Source of the DNA: Barnesiella sp. An22
GTDB taxonomy: Bacteria; Bacteroidota; Bacteroidia; Bacteroidales; Barnesiellaceae
Direction of reading: 5' to 3'
Assembly (NCBI RefSeq): GCF_002159975.1
Contig: NZ_NFJR01000005.1
Location: forward strand, 1 to 64,000
DNA: 64,000 nt
Part shown: piece by piece, positions 38,070 through 46,287 of the stretch
Position numbering within the stretch: the stretch's first letter is position 1
Layout of the letters: each line of letters opens with the position of its first letter
Translations under genes and position numbers: made by a program
The notes under the pieces: generated by a model
The model's database searches: none
What the model saw: the letters and a program-made list of their open reading frames with translations, nothing else
What the model was told of the DNA's origin: nothing

Positions 38070-39474
38070 ACCTAAAAATGAGAACAAGGCGGTTCCCGAC
38101 AACGGGAAACCGAAGAACCGACGCCAAGCCGAGAGCCATCAAGCCTGCTTGAATGGCCAAGGCGCGAAGGAGGAAGGCAAAGCCAAGGAGCGCAAGCCGC
38201 TGACCGAAGCCCAAAGGCTGAAACGTCAGAAAATGATAGTGCTGCCCGCTATGGTGCTGGTGTTTATCGGGGCGATGTGGCTGATATTCGCCCCGTCCTC
38301 CGACAAGGAGCAGCAACCGGGAACGGGTGGTTACAATATCGAAATGCCCGACGCGGACAAGGCGAACCGCCAGATCATCGGCGACAAGGCGAAAGCCTAC
38401 GAACAGGGGGCGATGGAAGAACGGCAGGAGAACCGCAGCCGCGCCATGCAGGAACTGGGCGATATGTTCGACCGCGAGGTGGCGGAAACGGACGGCGGCA
38501 GGGACTTCAACCTTGCCAATCCCGGAAATGCGGAAGATGCAACAGCAACATCATCCGCTCCGAAAACCATCCAATCCTCCGCAGCCGCCTACCGCGACCT
38601 CAATACCACGCTCGGCAACTTCTACGAGCAGCCGAAAAACGACAACGCGGAGATGAACGAACTGCTGGAGCGTATCGCCTCGCTGGAATCGGAATTGGAA
38701 AGCGAGAAAGGCAAGGCGTCCGCTATGGATGACCAAGTGGCACTCATGGAGAAGTCCTATGAACTGGCGGCAAAGTACATGGGCGGACAGAACGGCACAC
38801 AGCCACCTGTCGGACAGGCGGCAGAGCCTTGCCCCGTGCAGAAAGCCGGAAAGAACACGGCTGCACCTGTCAGGCAGGTGGCGCATCAGGTGGTGTCCTC
38901 GCTCTCACAGCCGATGAGCAACGCCGAGTTTGTCGCCTCCTTCTCGCAGGAACGTAACCGCAGTTTCAATACGGCGGTGGGGGGCACGACCGTATCGGAC
39001 AAAAACACCATATCGGCGTGCGTTTATGGGGCGCAGAGTGTGACGGACGGGCAGGCTGTCAAGCTCCGTCTGTTGGAGCCGATGGCGGTAGCGGACAAAA
39101 TCATCCCCCGTAATGCGGTGGTGGTAGGCACGGCAAAGATTCAGGGCGAACGGCTTGATATTGAAATCACGTCGCTGGAATATGCTGGTACGATTATCCC
39201 GGTAGAGCTGGCGGTGTATGACACGGACGGGCAACCCGGTATCTTTATTCCCAACTCGATGGAAATGAACGCTGTCAGGGAGGTTGCCGCCAACATGGGC
39301 GGCTCGCTGGGCAGCAGCATCAATATCTCCACCAACGCAGGGGCGCAGCTCGCCTCCGACTTGGGCAAGGGGCTGATACAAGGCACGAGCCAGTATATCG
39401 CCAAGAAGATGCGTACCGTCAAGGTACATCTGAAAGCCGGATACAAGGTCATGCTTTATCAGGACAGAGATTGA
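38050..39474 (+). CDS. traM: TraM, VirB10-like protein
   Basis: The 474-residue protein has a basic cytoplasmic N terminus, one TM helix near residues 64-81 and a periplasmic part. A coiled coil (about 195-245) precedes a C-terminal VirB10-like beta domain (NAVVVGTAKIQGERLDIEI...). VirB10 proteins span the envelope and transmit energy from the ATPases to the outer-membrane pore. The start overlaps traL. The gene order fits TraM, with traN next. Confidence 0.88.
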   Translation: MEQTKNEPKNENKAVPDNGKPKNRRQAESHQACLNGQGAKEEGKAKERKPLTEAQRLKRQKMIVLPAMVLVFIGAMWLIFAPSSDKEQQPGTGGYNIEMPDADKANRQIIGDKAKAYEQGAMEERQENRSRAMQELGDMFDREVAETDGGRDFNLANPGNAEDATATSSAPKTIQSSAAAYRDLNTTLGNFYEQPKNDNAEMNELLERIASLESELESEKGKASAMDDQVALMEKSYELAAKYMGGQNGTQPPVGQAAEPCPVQKAGKNTAAPVRQVAHQVVSSLSQPMSNAEFVASFSQERNRSFNTAVGGTTVSDKNTISACVYGAQSVTDGQAVKLRLLEPMAVADKIIPRNAVVVGTAKIQGERLDIEITSLEYAGTIIPVELAVYDTDGQPGIFIPNSMEMNAVREVAANMGGSLGSSINISTNAGAQLASDLGKGLIQGTSQYIAKKMRTVKVHLKAGYKVMLYQDRD

Positions 39475-39523
39475 AAACAATAACAATCAACGACTAACAA
39501 AAACAACAACCAAATTTTATTTA

Positions 39524-39541
39524 CCACTAAAATCCAAAGTA
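39524..39541 (+). promoter_or_regulatory. Leader motif CCACTAAAATCCAAAGTA before traN
   Basis: The 18-base motif is identical to that before traI and abuts the traN ATG at 39542. It is complementary to the candidate small RNA, with TGAG of the start region also pairing across a one-base bulge. Confidence 0.62.
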
Positions 39542-40528
39542 ATGAGAAAAGTAATCATCATGTTTGCCCTCGCTATGGGCATCGTAACTGCCAACGCGCA
39601 GGAGAACGTAACCGTTGGATCGGACAACGGAAGTGAACAACCGACCTTGACAAAGGAGGTCTATCCGCAGAAAGAGGCGGACGGCGACCTGTATCACGGG
39701 CTGACAAAGAAACTGACCTTCGACCGCATGGTTCCTCCGCACGGCTTGGAAGTGACCTACGACAAGACCGTCCACGTCATTTTCCCCTCGGAAGTGCGCT
39801 ACGTCGATTTAGGCTCGCCCGACCTGATTGCGGGTAAAGCCGACGGAGCGGAGAACGTCATCCGCGTGAAGGCTACCGTGAGGAACTTCCCGAATGAAAC
39901 CAATATGTCCGTGATAACGGAGGACGGGAGTTTCTATACTTTCAACGTGAAATATGCCGCTGAACCGCTGCTGCTCAACGTGGAGATGTGCGACTTCATC
40001 CATGACGGCGAGAAGGTGAACCGCCCGAACAACGCGCAGGAAATCTACCTGAAGGAACTGGGCAGCGAAAGCCCGATGCTGGTGCGCCTTATCATGAAGT
40101 CCATCCACAAGCAGAACAAGCGTGAGGTGAAGCATATCGGCTGCAAGCGATTCGGCATCCAGTATCTGCTGAAAGGTATCTACACGCATAATGGTTTGCT
40201 CTATTTCCACACGGAGATAAAGAACCAGAGCAATGTGCCTTTCGATGTGGACTATATCACATGGAAAATCGTGGACAAGAAGGTGGCGAAGCGTACCGCC
40301 GTACAGGAGCAGATTATCTTGCCGCTCCGTGCGCAGAATTACGCTACGCTCGTGCCGGGCAAGAAAAGCGAGCGCACGGTGTTCACGATGGCGAAGTTCA
40401 CCATCCCCGATGGCAAGTGCCTCGTGGTGGAACTCAACGAGAAGAACGGAGGTCGCCACCAGTCTTTTGTAATTGAGAACGAGGACTTGGTACGTGCCAA
40501 TACCATCAACGAACTTCAAGTGCGCTGA
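39542..40528 (+). CDS. traN: TraN, DUF4138 VirB9-like protein
   Basis: The 328-residue protein has a signal peptide (cleavage after VTANA) and a beta-rich mature region of the DUF4138 family (DKTVHVIFPSEVRYVDLGSPDLI near 84-106). It is likely a VirB9-like core-channel component in the periplasm or outer membrane. It starts directly after the repeated leader motif and ends two bases before traO. Confidence 0.87.
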   Translation: MRKVIIMFALAMGIVTANAQENVTVGSDNGSEQPTLTKEVYPQKEADGDLYHGLTKKLTFDRMVPPHGLEVTYDKTVHVIFPSEVRYVDLGSPDLIAGKADGAENVIRVKATVRNFPNETNMSVITEDGSFYTFNVKYAAEPLLLNVEMCDFIHDGEKVNRPNNAQEIYLKELGSESPMLVRLIMKSIHKQNKREVKHIGCKRFGIQYLLKGIYTHNGLLYFHTEIKNQSNVPFDVDYITWKIVDKKVAKRTAVQEQIILPLRAQNYATLVPGKKSERTVFTMAKFTIPDGKCLVVELNEKNGGRHQSFVIENEDLVRANTINELQVR

Positions 40529-40530
40529 CC

Positions 40531-41106
40531 ATGAGAAAGTACATTGCAATAATCATCGCGTCGCTTGCCCTGTGTACGGGGCAAGCGCACGCCCAGCGAT
40601 GCCTGCCGAAGATGCAGGGCATCGAGGTCAGGGCGAACATGGCGGACGGCTTCAATCCCGGCGGCAACGACGGCGGGTACAGCTTCGGGGCGGCTCTTTC
40701 CACCTACACGAAAAAGGGGAACAAATGGGTGTTCGGCGGCGAATACCTGTTGAAGAACAACCCTTACAAGGACGGGAAGATACCCGTGGCGCAGTTTACG
40801 GCGGAGGGCGGCTACTACTTCAAGATACTCTCCGATGCCCGTAAAATCGTGTTCGTCTATGCAGGTGCTTCGGCTCTTGCCGGATATGAATCGGTGAACT
40901 GGGGCGAAAAGGTGCTGCATGACGGCTCCACGCTCCATGACCGGGACGCCTTCATCTACGGCGGTGCCGTGACGCTCGATATGGAGTTTTATGTGGCTGA
41001 CCGTATCGCCCTGCTCGCCAACCTCCGGGAGCGTTGCCTGTGGGGTGGCGACACAAGGAAGTTTCATACGCAGTGGGGCGTGGGCATCAAGTTCATCATT
41101 AACTGA
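40531..41106 (+). CDS. traO: TraO, outer-membrane protein
   Basis: The 191-residue protein has a signal peptide (cleavage after GQAHA). Alternating beta strands rich in Gly, Tyr and Phe follow, and the protein ends VGIKFIIN. The pattern indicates a small outer-membrane beta barrel, as proposed for the TraO family. It follows traN by two bases and is followed by the primase after eight. Its exact place in the channel is not known. Confidence 0.85.
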   Translation: MRKYIAIIIASLALCTGQAHAQRCLPKMQGIEVRANMADGFNPGGNDGGYSFGAALSTYTKKGNKWVFGGEYLLKNNPYKDGKIPVAQFTAEGGYYFKILSDARKIVFVYAGASALAGYESVNWGEKVLHDGSTLHDRDAFIYGGAVTLDMEFYVADRIALLANLRERCLWGGDTRKFHTQWGVGIKFIIN

Positions 41107-41114
41107 CACGCCAC

Positions 41115-41993
41115 ATGGAACGGACGGAAATAGACATCATCAGACAAATGCCAATTGCGGATTTTCTCGCACGGCTGGGACATGAGCCTGTCCGAAGAAG
41201 CGGCAACGAATTGTGGTATCTCACCCCGTACAGGAGCGAACGCACGCCCTCTTTCCGTGTGAACGTGACGAAACAGCTTTGGTACGACTTCGGACTGGGC
41301 AAAGGTGGCGACATCTTCACGCTTGCCGGGGAGTTTATCGGAAGCAACGACTTCATGGAACAAGTGAAATTCATAGCGGAAAACGCCAATATGCTTATGC
41401 CTGTTCCCGAAGTGAGTAAACCGACTTTCCTGCCTAAACCGTCAGAACCTGCCTTTGAGGGAGTGGAAGCCGTCCCTTTGATTCGTTCTCCACTGACGGA
41501 CTATCTGGCGGAACGGGGCATTCCTTACGCTGTCGCATCACGTTACTGCTGCCGACTGAATTATGGTGTGCGTGGCAAGCGGTATTTTGCCGTCGGCTTC
41601 CCGAACGTGGCGGGTGGTTTTGAAATCCGCAGCCGCTTCTTCAAGGGATGCGTGCCGCCGAAGGATGTGTCGCTGGTCAAAATGGAAAGTTCTCCGGCTG
41701 ACGTGTGCAGCGTGTTTGAGGGATTCATGGACTTCCTTTCCGCTGCCACGCTCGGATTGGAAAAGGGTGACTGCCTCGTATTGAACTCTGTTGCCAACGT
41801 GGAAAAGGCAATGAAGCATTTGGACGGCTACGGGTGCATAGACTGTTATCTCGACCATGACGCAGCCGGACGGCGCACGTTGAAAACGCTGAAAGGACAT
41901 TATGGGGAACGTATCTATGACCGTTCCGCTCTCTATGACGGTTGCAAGGACTTGAACGAGTATCTGCAACTGACAACCCAAAAAGAACAATAA
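41115..41993 (+). CDS. traP: TraP, DNA primase-like protein
   Basis: The 292-residue protein has a CHC2-like N-terminal domain (LWYLTPYRSERTPSFRVN...WYDFGLGKGGD) that lacks the zinc-binding cysteines of true DnaG. A TOPRIM domain follows, with glutamate in VFEGFMDFLSA and the DxD motif in YLDHDAAGRRT. It could prime synthesis of the complementary strand after transfer. Loss of the zinc ligands is common in this ICE family. It follows traO and precedes traQ. Confidence 0.87.
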   Translation: MERTEIDIIRQMPIADFLARLGHEPVRRSGNELWYLTPYRSERTPSFRVNVTKQLWYDFGLGKGGDIFTLAGEFIGSNDFMEQVKFIAENANMLMPVPEVSKPTFLPKPSEPAFEGVEAVPLIRSPLTDYLAERGIPYAVASRYCCRLNYGVRGKRYFAVGFPNVAGGFEIRSRFFKGCVPPKDVSLVKMESSPADVCSVFEGFMDFLSAATLGLEKGDCLVLNSVANVEKAMKHLDGYGCIDCYLDHDAAGRRTLKTLKGHYGERIYDRSALYDGCKDLNEYLQLTTQKEQ

Positions 41994-42011
41994 CTTAAAA
42001 ATCAAAGGACA

Positions 42012-42524
42012 ATGAACATACTGAACAACAAAAACAAGAACAAGAGAACATCAATCTTCAAGGCGTTGGCACTCTGCCTGTTCGCCGCTGTGTCGCTCAC
42101 GCTCGTGTCGTGTGACGATGACATGGACATCAAGCAATCCTATCCCTTCACGGTGGAAACCATGCCCGTGCCGAACAAGGTGACAAAGGGGCAGACGGTG
42201 GAAATCCGCTGTGAATTGAAAAAGACGGGTGACTTCGCCAACACACTCTATACCATCCGGTATTTCCAGTTCGAGGGAGAAGGTACGCTGAAAATGGACA
42301 ACGGAATCACGTTCCTGCCCAACGACCGCTACCTGCTCGAAAACGAAAAGTTCCGGCTGTACTACACGGCAGAGGGCGACGAGGCGCACAATTTCATTGT
42401 GGTGGTGGAAGATAATTTTAACAACTCCTACGAGTTGGAATTTGATTTCAACAACCGCAACGTGAAGGATGACGGGGTTATTTCTGTTGTCCCAATCGGC
42501 AACTTCAAGCCCCTTACACGATGA
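42012..42524 (+). CDS. traQ: TraQ lipoprotein, DUF3872
   Basis: The 170-residue lipoprotein has a signal peptide with the lipobox LVSC, then DDDMDIKQSYPF, typical of the DUF3872/TraQ family. A beta-sandwich-like mature region follows. It is the last of the classical tra genes in CTnDOT. The next gene begins within its stop codon region (four-base overlap). The leader ATCAAAGGACA only weakly resembles the repeated CCAAAGTA motif. Confidence 0.85.
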   Translation: MNILNNKNKNKRTSIFKALALCLFAAVSLTLVSCDDDMDIKQSYPFTVETMPVPNKVTKGQTVEIRCELKKTGDFANTLYTIRYFQFEGEGTLKMDNGITFLPNDRYLLENEKFRLYYTAEGDEAHNFIVVVEDNFNNSYELEFDFNNRNVKDDGVISVVPIGNFKPLTR

Positions 42525-43048
42525 TGCGTGTATTCATGGCTATTCACTGTTCGCTTCTGGCGGTCTGTTCCGTGTCCGCACGGAACAGACGCCATGAGGG
42601 AACGGACAGGCAGGCGGCAATCTACCGGCTGCCGCTTTTCGAGAGGGCGGTGCGCTGCACGAAATTCTTTGAGGGCTGGCACTCAGAAAAGCATTACCCG
42701 TATGTAGGGTACGGTCATCGGTTGCAGCCGGGTGAAAGGTATTCGGCACGCACAATGACGAAACGGCAGGCGGACGCGCTTCTTCGTAAAGACCTGCGGA
42801 AGTTCTGCGCGATGTTCCGGCAGTTCGGGAAGGATTCGCTCTTGCTTGCCACGCTCGCCTACAATGTCGGTCCGTACCGTCTGTTGGGAGGCGGAAAGAT
42901 ACCCAAAAGCACGCTGATCCGAAAGTTGGAGGCAGGCGATAGGAACATCTATCGGGAGTATATCGCTTTCTGCAACTACAAGGGTAAACGTCATGCCATG
43001 CTGCTCAAACGGAGAAAGGCGGAGTTTGCGCTACTGTATGTACCATAA
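42521..43048 (+). CDS. Phage-type lysozyme (GH24) of the transfer operon
   Basis: The 175-residue protein has a signal sequence in the first ~20 residues and a GH24 muramidase domain. The catalytic glutamate is in KFFEGWHSE, followed by YVGYGHRL, then LATLAYNVG. Such an enzyme opens peptidoglycan locally so that the mating channel can pass. Coupling to traQ by a four-base overlap confirms that it belongs to the operon. A perfect 15-bp terminator follows. Confidence 0.85.
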   Translation: MMRVFMAIHCSLLAVCSVSARNRRHEGTDRQAAIYRLPLFERAVRCTKFFEGWHSEKHYPYVGYGHRLQPGERYSARTMTKRQADALLRKDLRKFCAMFRQFGKDSLLLATLAYNVGPYRLLGGGKIPKSTLIRKLEAGDRNIYREYIAFCNYKGKRHAMLLKRRKAEFALLYVP

Positions 43049-43064
43049 AAAGTAAGTGTCCGAC

Positions 43065-43111
43065 AACATAAACTCCGATGAAGTTGGGGATGCTTTATCG
43101 GAGTTTATGTT
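43065..43111 (+). terminator. Terminator ending the tra operon
   Basis: AACATAAACTCCGAT (43065-43079) pairs perfectly with ATCGGAGTTTATGTT (43097-43111). It isolates the tra operon from the membrane-protein/MetK module. Confidence 0.85.
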
Positions 43112-43185
43112 ATATCAATATTTTAATTGATGGTCAGTACTTGATTTTACAAGTGACTCATTCAAGTAGTTTCGCTTTTTTCATG

Positions 43186-43193
43186 TAACTTTG
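43186..43193 (+). promoter_or_regulatory. -7 box TAACTTTG of the 4TM-MetK module
   Basis: TAACTTTG fits the consensus and lies 16 bases before the ATG at 43210. With the terminator upstream it makes the two following genes an independent transcription unit. No good -33 box is visible. Confidence 0.6.
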
Positions 43194-43209
43194 CAAAAAA
43201 ATAAAGGAT

Positions 43210-44001
43210 ATGGATAGACAATTACCGTATGAGATAAGCTACAAGACGATTGCTTTTTGGCGCAATATCGAAAATGGATTCCTCTGGAGTACATTCATAT
43301 GTTCAATATTACTCCAAACGTTCCAAATAAATTGTATAAGCCATTCATTAGATTCTATAAAATGGATTGCTAATTTATTTAATGTTTTGAATTATATTTC
43401 TATTATAGGGTATGGTTTATTATATATAATCGTAGAAATTATAATGCAACCTATGGCTGCTAATGAAAGACGGAAAGGATTTATCGACAATTCATTAGGC
43501 ACGAAATTGCTGGAAAAGCCAGTTTTGAATTATTACGATAATGATTCTATTGAGAAAGGACCATATAAAATGTTGGTTAATTGTTATGAGAATTGTTTTT
43601 TTACATATAATATCATTAAAGTGATGTTGCCTAAAATGGCAATAAAGAACACAATACTATTTGGTTTGCTTTTGATATTTGCATACTACGGAATAAAAGA
43701 TAACGTCGTTGCCATACCATTCTTGCAACTATTTTTATCGTCATTGTTCTTAATAGAACTGATATACCACATAGCATTCTTTTTTAGATTAAAGAATTTG
43801 TGTGATAAATTCAAACAAATTTTTAGCACACCTAAATCAACTAAAAATAAAACTATTCAGAATGCTATCTATATGGTACTTGAATATGAAACGACATTGG
43901 CATATAATAAATCTCCAAATAGCAATTCTGTGTACAAAAAACTAAACAATAAATTAACAGAAGAATGGAGCTGTATAAAACAGAATTATGATATTCGATA
44001 A
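43210..44001 (+). CDS. Four-TM membrane protein, candidate pore-forming effector
   Basis: A 263-residue protein with two helix pairs: about 20-40 and 53-76, then 143-164 and 168-191. The ~65-residue cytoplasmic segment between the pairs contains NERRKGFIDNSLGTKL and YYDND...YKMLVNCYENCFF, and a soluble C terminus of ~70 residues follows. The layout resembles the predicted S-4TM-type pore-forming effectors of nucleotide-signal defence systems. This is a similarity of architecture and a few residues, not a proven family match. It overlaps the MetK-like gene by 14 bases, so both are translated together. Its GC content is far below that of the tra genes, indicating separate acquisition. It could depolarise the membrane on signal. 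Confidence 0.6.
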   Translation: MDRQLPYEISYKTIAFWRNIENGFLWSTFICSILLQTFQINCISHSLDSIKWIANLFNVLNYISIIGYGLLYIIVEIIMQPMAANERRKGFIDNSLGTKLLEKPVLNYYDNDSIEKGPYKMLVNCYENCFFTYNIIKVMLPKMAIKNTILFGLLLIFAYYGIKDNVVAIPFLQLFLSSLFLIELIYHIAFFFRLKNLCDKFKQIFSTPKSTKNKTIQNAIYMVLEYETTLAYNKSPNSNSVYKKLNNKLTEEWSCIKQNYDIR

Positions 44002-45046
44002 ATTAGACAAATATACAACAGAAAGTGTATTACAAGGACATCCCGATAAAATATGCGACCAAATAAGTGATGCTCTTTTGGATGCTTTCTTGATGCAAGA
44101 TTGTAATGCCCATACAGCAATAGAATGCTTGGGAAGTGGTAATAATTTAATTGTTGCTGGAGAAATTAGTACTCAAAATAAAAGGGTTGATATTGAGAAA
44201 ATTGTCAATGATGTATATCAATCCATAGGCTATTGTGAAAAATTAAACATACTGAACTTTTTGACTTCACAATCAAGACAACTAAATGATGCTGTTATGA
44301 ACGGTGGAGCTGGCGACCAAGGTATTGTGTATGGTTATGCTATAAACAATCAATATAATTATCTTCCGTATGGTGTATATTTATCTAATTTAATAGCCAA
44401 AGAGATTGATACGTATAGAAAGAGCGTAGATTATCTCCTCCCTGATGGGAAAGTACAAGTTACAATTAGCGAAAATAATCTTGAACAATTGATAATCAAT
44501 GTACAGCATAAGGAGAATGTTCATCCCGATTTCATTGAAAATGAAATAAAACAGAAGGTTTTAACTCAACTGATTGATTGTATAAATGTAGATATTCAGA
44601 TAAATAGGAAATCAAAATTTTATAAAGGTGGGTTTGTTAACGATACAGGATTAACTGGTCGTAAAATAATGATAGACACTTATGGCGGTTTGGTAACACA
44701 TGGCGGAGGTGCTTTTTCTGGAAAGGATCCGAGCAAAATAGATAGAAGTGCTGCTTACATGGCTCGATTTGTTGCAAAAAACATAGTCGCAAACGGATTA
44801 GAAAAAGAATGCAAAATAGCAGTGGCTTATTTGTTTGGAGAAGAACAGCCTACCATGCTAAATGTTTCCACAGACAAAGAATCCAATTCTACAAAATTGA
44901 AACAATTTATTCTATCAAAATTCGATTTTAGACCTAATGCAATAATTGAGTTGTTAAAATTAAAGAATACTATATATCAACCAACTTCTATATACGGACA
45001 TTTCTCTAATCCTAATTACAATTGGGAACAAATCATATCTTTATAA
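43988..45046 (+). CDS. Divergent S-adenosylmethionine synthetase (MetK family)
   Basis: The 352-residue protein is clearly MetK-like but ~30 residues shorter than housekeeping enzymes. The ATP/methionine motif TESVLQGHPDKICDQISDAL includes His18, Asp20 and Lys21. The signatures GGAGDQGIVYGYA (106-118) and GGGAFSGKDPSKIDRSAAY (near 239) are intact, as are GLTGRK and the C-terminal SIYGHFSN. The main deletion is in the flexible loop over the active site, just before GAGDQG, where SQSRQLNDAVMN replaces a longer segment. Catalytic residues are thus kept and substrate gating is changed. As an ICE-borne gene coupled to a membrane protein it is unlikely to serve ordinary SAM supply; making or sensing a SAM- or adenosyl-based signal is my inference. 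Confidence 0.9.
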   Translation: MIFDKLDKYTTESVLQGHPDKICDQISDALLDAFLMQDCNAHTAIECLGSGNNLIVAGEISTQNKRVDIEKIVNDVYQSIGYCEKLNILNFLTSQSRQLNDAVMNGGAGDQGIVYGYAINNQYNYLPYGVYLSNLIAKEIDTYRKSVDYLLPDGKVQVTISENNLEQLIINVQHKENVHPDFIENEIKQKVLTQLIDCINVDIQINRKSKFYKGGFVNDTGLTGRKIMIDTYGGLVTHGGGAFSGKDPSKIDRSAAYMARFVAKNIVANGLEKECKIAVAYLFGEEQPTMLNVSTDKESNSTKLKQFILSKFDFRPNAIIELLKLKNTIYQPTSIYGHFSNPNYNWEQIISL

Positions 45047-45084
45047 GACTGGTTTTATCGAAGATTGGCACAGAGGTTTCTTTG

Positions 45085-45141
45085 CTACTTTCTTTGTCCG
45101 CCATCCTGCTCACTGAAAGAAAGTAGGCGGCTTTTGCCGCC
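45085..45141 (+). terminator. Tandem hairpins after the MetK-like gene
   Basis: CTACTTTCTTT (45085-45095) pairs with AAAGAAAGTAG (45116-45126), and GGCGG (45126-45130) pairs with CCGCC (45137-45141). They lie between the MetK-like gene and a convergent operon and probably end both transcripts. Confidence 0.55.
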
Positions 45142-45148
45142 CACCCAC

Positions 45149-45463
45149 TCAAAAACGGGTGTAAAGTCCCGTTACCATCGTGAACATTTCCTCCAGCATA
45201 TCGCAATATATCCCCTCGTGCGTTTCAATGTCCTTCGTCCTGCACTCGAATGTCTTTTTGCTGAACGTCCTGCGGTAGAAGCGCATATTGTAGAGGTCTG
45301 CCCCTCCGTCATAGATGATGTCAAGGCGGTTGGCACTCGTCTTGTTCCTCGCAAGGCTCATGCGTAAGCCGTTGCCCATGTCTATGAAGTCTTTGCTTCC
45401 CGTCATGGCGGCAAAGCGTCTGCCACCTATCTGCTCCAAAATTGTCTTTGCTATCATATTCAT
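45149..45463 (-). CDS. Hypothetical ICE accessory protein
   Basis: A 104-residue protein starting MNMIAKTILEQIGGRRFAAM. A short conserved-looking middle (MGNGLRMSLARNKTSANRLDIIYDGGADLYNMRF by position 29-62) has no motif I can name. I chose this start because upstream in-frame residues overlap the previous gene's tail and lack coding character. It is the last gene of the minus-strand operon 48449-45149. Similar proteins occur in the accessory regions of Bacteroidetes ICEs. No function can be inferred. Confidence 0.65.
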   Translation of the reverse strand: MNMIAKTILEQIGGRRFAAMTGSKDFIDMGNGLRMSLARNKTSANRLDIIYDGGADLYNMRFYRRTFSKKTFECRTKDIETHEGIYCDMLEEMFTMVTGLYTRF

Positions 45464-45510
45464 TCTTCTTTGGGTGCTATGTTCGGGCGGTGCGGACACC
45501 GCCCGAATGT

Positions 45511-45759
45511 TCAAAATTCTGTTTTCTCGGCTATGGGGGTGTTCCTTTCCAACCATGTTTTCACACACTCCATATTGTACTCGCTCGTTATGACTGCCGT
45601 ATGGCTGTCAATGGTGGTAAACCGACTACTCTCATAGTCCTCTACCCATCCTTTAAGGGTTTCAACTCCCCACGCTTCGGCATCGTCAAAGATGCCGTCC
45701 AATTCCGTGATGGGCTTGCTGAACTTGACTATCAGCGTTTGGTAGCCTGATTCGTTCAT
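45511..45759 (-). CDS. Hypothetical acidic ICE protein
   Basis: An 82-residue acidic protein beginning MNESGYQTLIVKFSKPITEL. It has no signal peptide or membrane segment. The start overlaps the preceding DUF3873 gene by four bases (ATGA), which supports both the start and its expression. It is small and soluble, which would suit an anti-restriction or regulatory role, but nothing in the sequence shows that. Confidence 0.65.
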   Translation of the reverse strand: MNESGYQTLIVKFSKPITELDGIFDDAEAWGVETLKGWVEDYESSRFTTIDSHTAVITSEYNMECVKTWLERNTPIAEKTEF

Positions 45760-45986
45760 CGCTTGTCCTCCTTTCCTCTTTTTGCCGTCAGCCACTTGTC
45801 CCGTGCGGCTCGGCACTCGTCCAAAGTGGGTTTCACACAAGAGAATAATTCCCCGTCCGTGTGGCGGTAGTCGTACTGCACAAGTGTCCGCTTGCGTCTG
45901 CCGATACCCGTTTGGAACTTCTCGTATTTCTCTGTCCCTGCTTTCGTGCAGGTGCTTACTCCGTTGATGGTCATCCGTGTACTCAT
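45756..45986 (-). CDS. DUF3873 protein
   Basis: The 76-residue basic protein matches the DUF3873 family of Bacteroidetes mobile elements, with MSTRMTINGVSTCTKAG and the central RRKRTLVQYDYRHTDGELFSCV (positions 30-51). It lies in the accessory operon, with a four-base overlap to the next gene. The function of the family is not known. The longer in-frame extension upstream is not conserved-looking and crosses an intergenic gap. Confidence 0.72.
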   Translation of the reverse strand: MSTRMTINGVSTCTKAGTEKYEKFQTGIGRRKRTLVQYDYRHTDGELFSCVKPTLDECRAARDKWLTAKRGKEDKR

Positions 45987-46005
45987 AATCGTTGTTTTTA
46001 GATGG

Positions 46006-46263
46006 TTAGAAATGTACTGACAACACTCTGTTCCGCATAACCATTTCGGGGTTACTCGTATAGCGTTGGTGCAGGTAGAAATGATGTGAGCCGAAGCCGT
46101 AAAGGAAGAACTTGTCAAGTTCGTGTTTCTCGGAAAAGTCCTTTACGCTTGCCCTTAACTGCTCCTCACTCTGACAAAAAGTGAGGAGGTTCATAAATTC
46201 AAGGAACATCGTGGGAATTTTATCGTCCCACAAGCAAACCATGCTTTCAAATCTTACTTCCAT
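46006..46263 (-). CDS. Hypothetical small protein
   Basis: An 85-residue protein, MEVRFESMVCLWDDKIPTM..., with no recognised domain. It is soluble and slightly acidic, and it contains a HELDKFFLYGFGSHHFYLHQRY stretch (positions about 46-67). It lies between the PcfJ-like and DUF3873 genes in the same direction, 24 bases after the former. The ordered spacing supports coding, but no role can be proposed. Confidence 0.6.
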   Translation of the reverse strand: MEVRFESMVCLWDDKIPTMFLEFMNLLTFCQSEEQLRASVKDFSEKHELDKFFLYGFGSHHFYLHQRYTSNPEMVMRNRVLSVHF

Positions 46264-46287
46264 ATTATTCTGTATTATAGGTTGATA

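Noticed and set aside
43988-45046. Housekeeping metK of the host
   Set aside because: It lies in the ICE, is AT-rich, lacks part of the active-site loop and is coupled to a membrane-protein gene, so it is unlikely to be the chromosomal copy.
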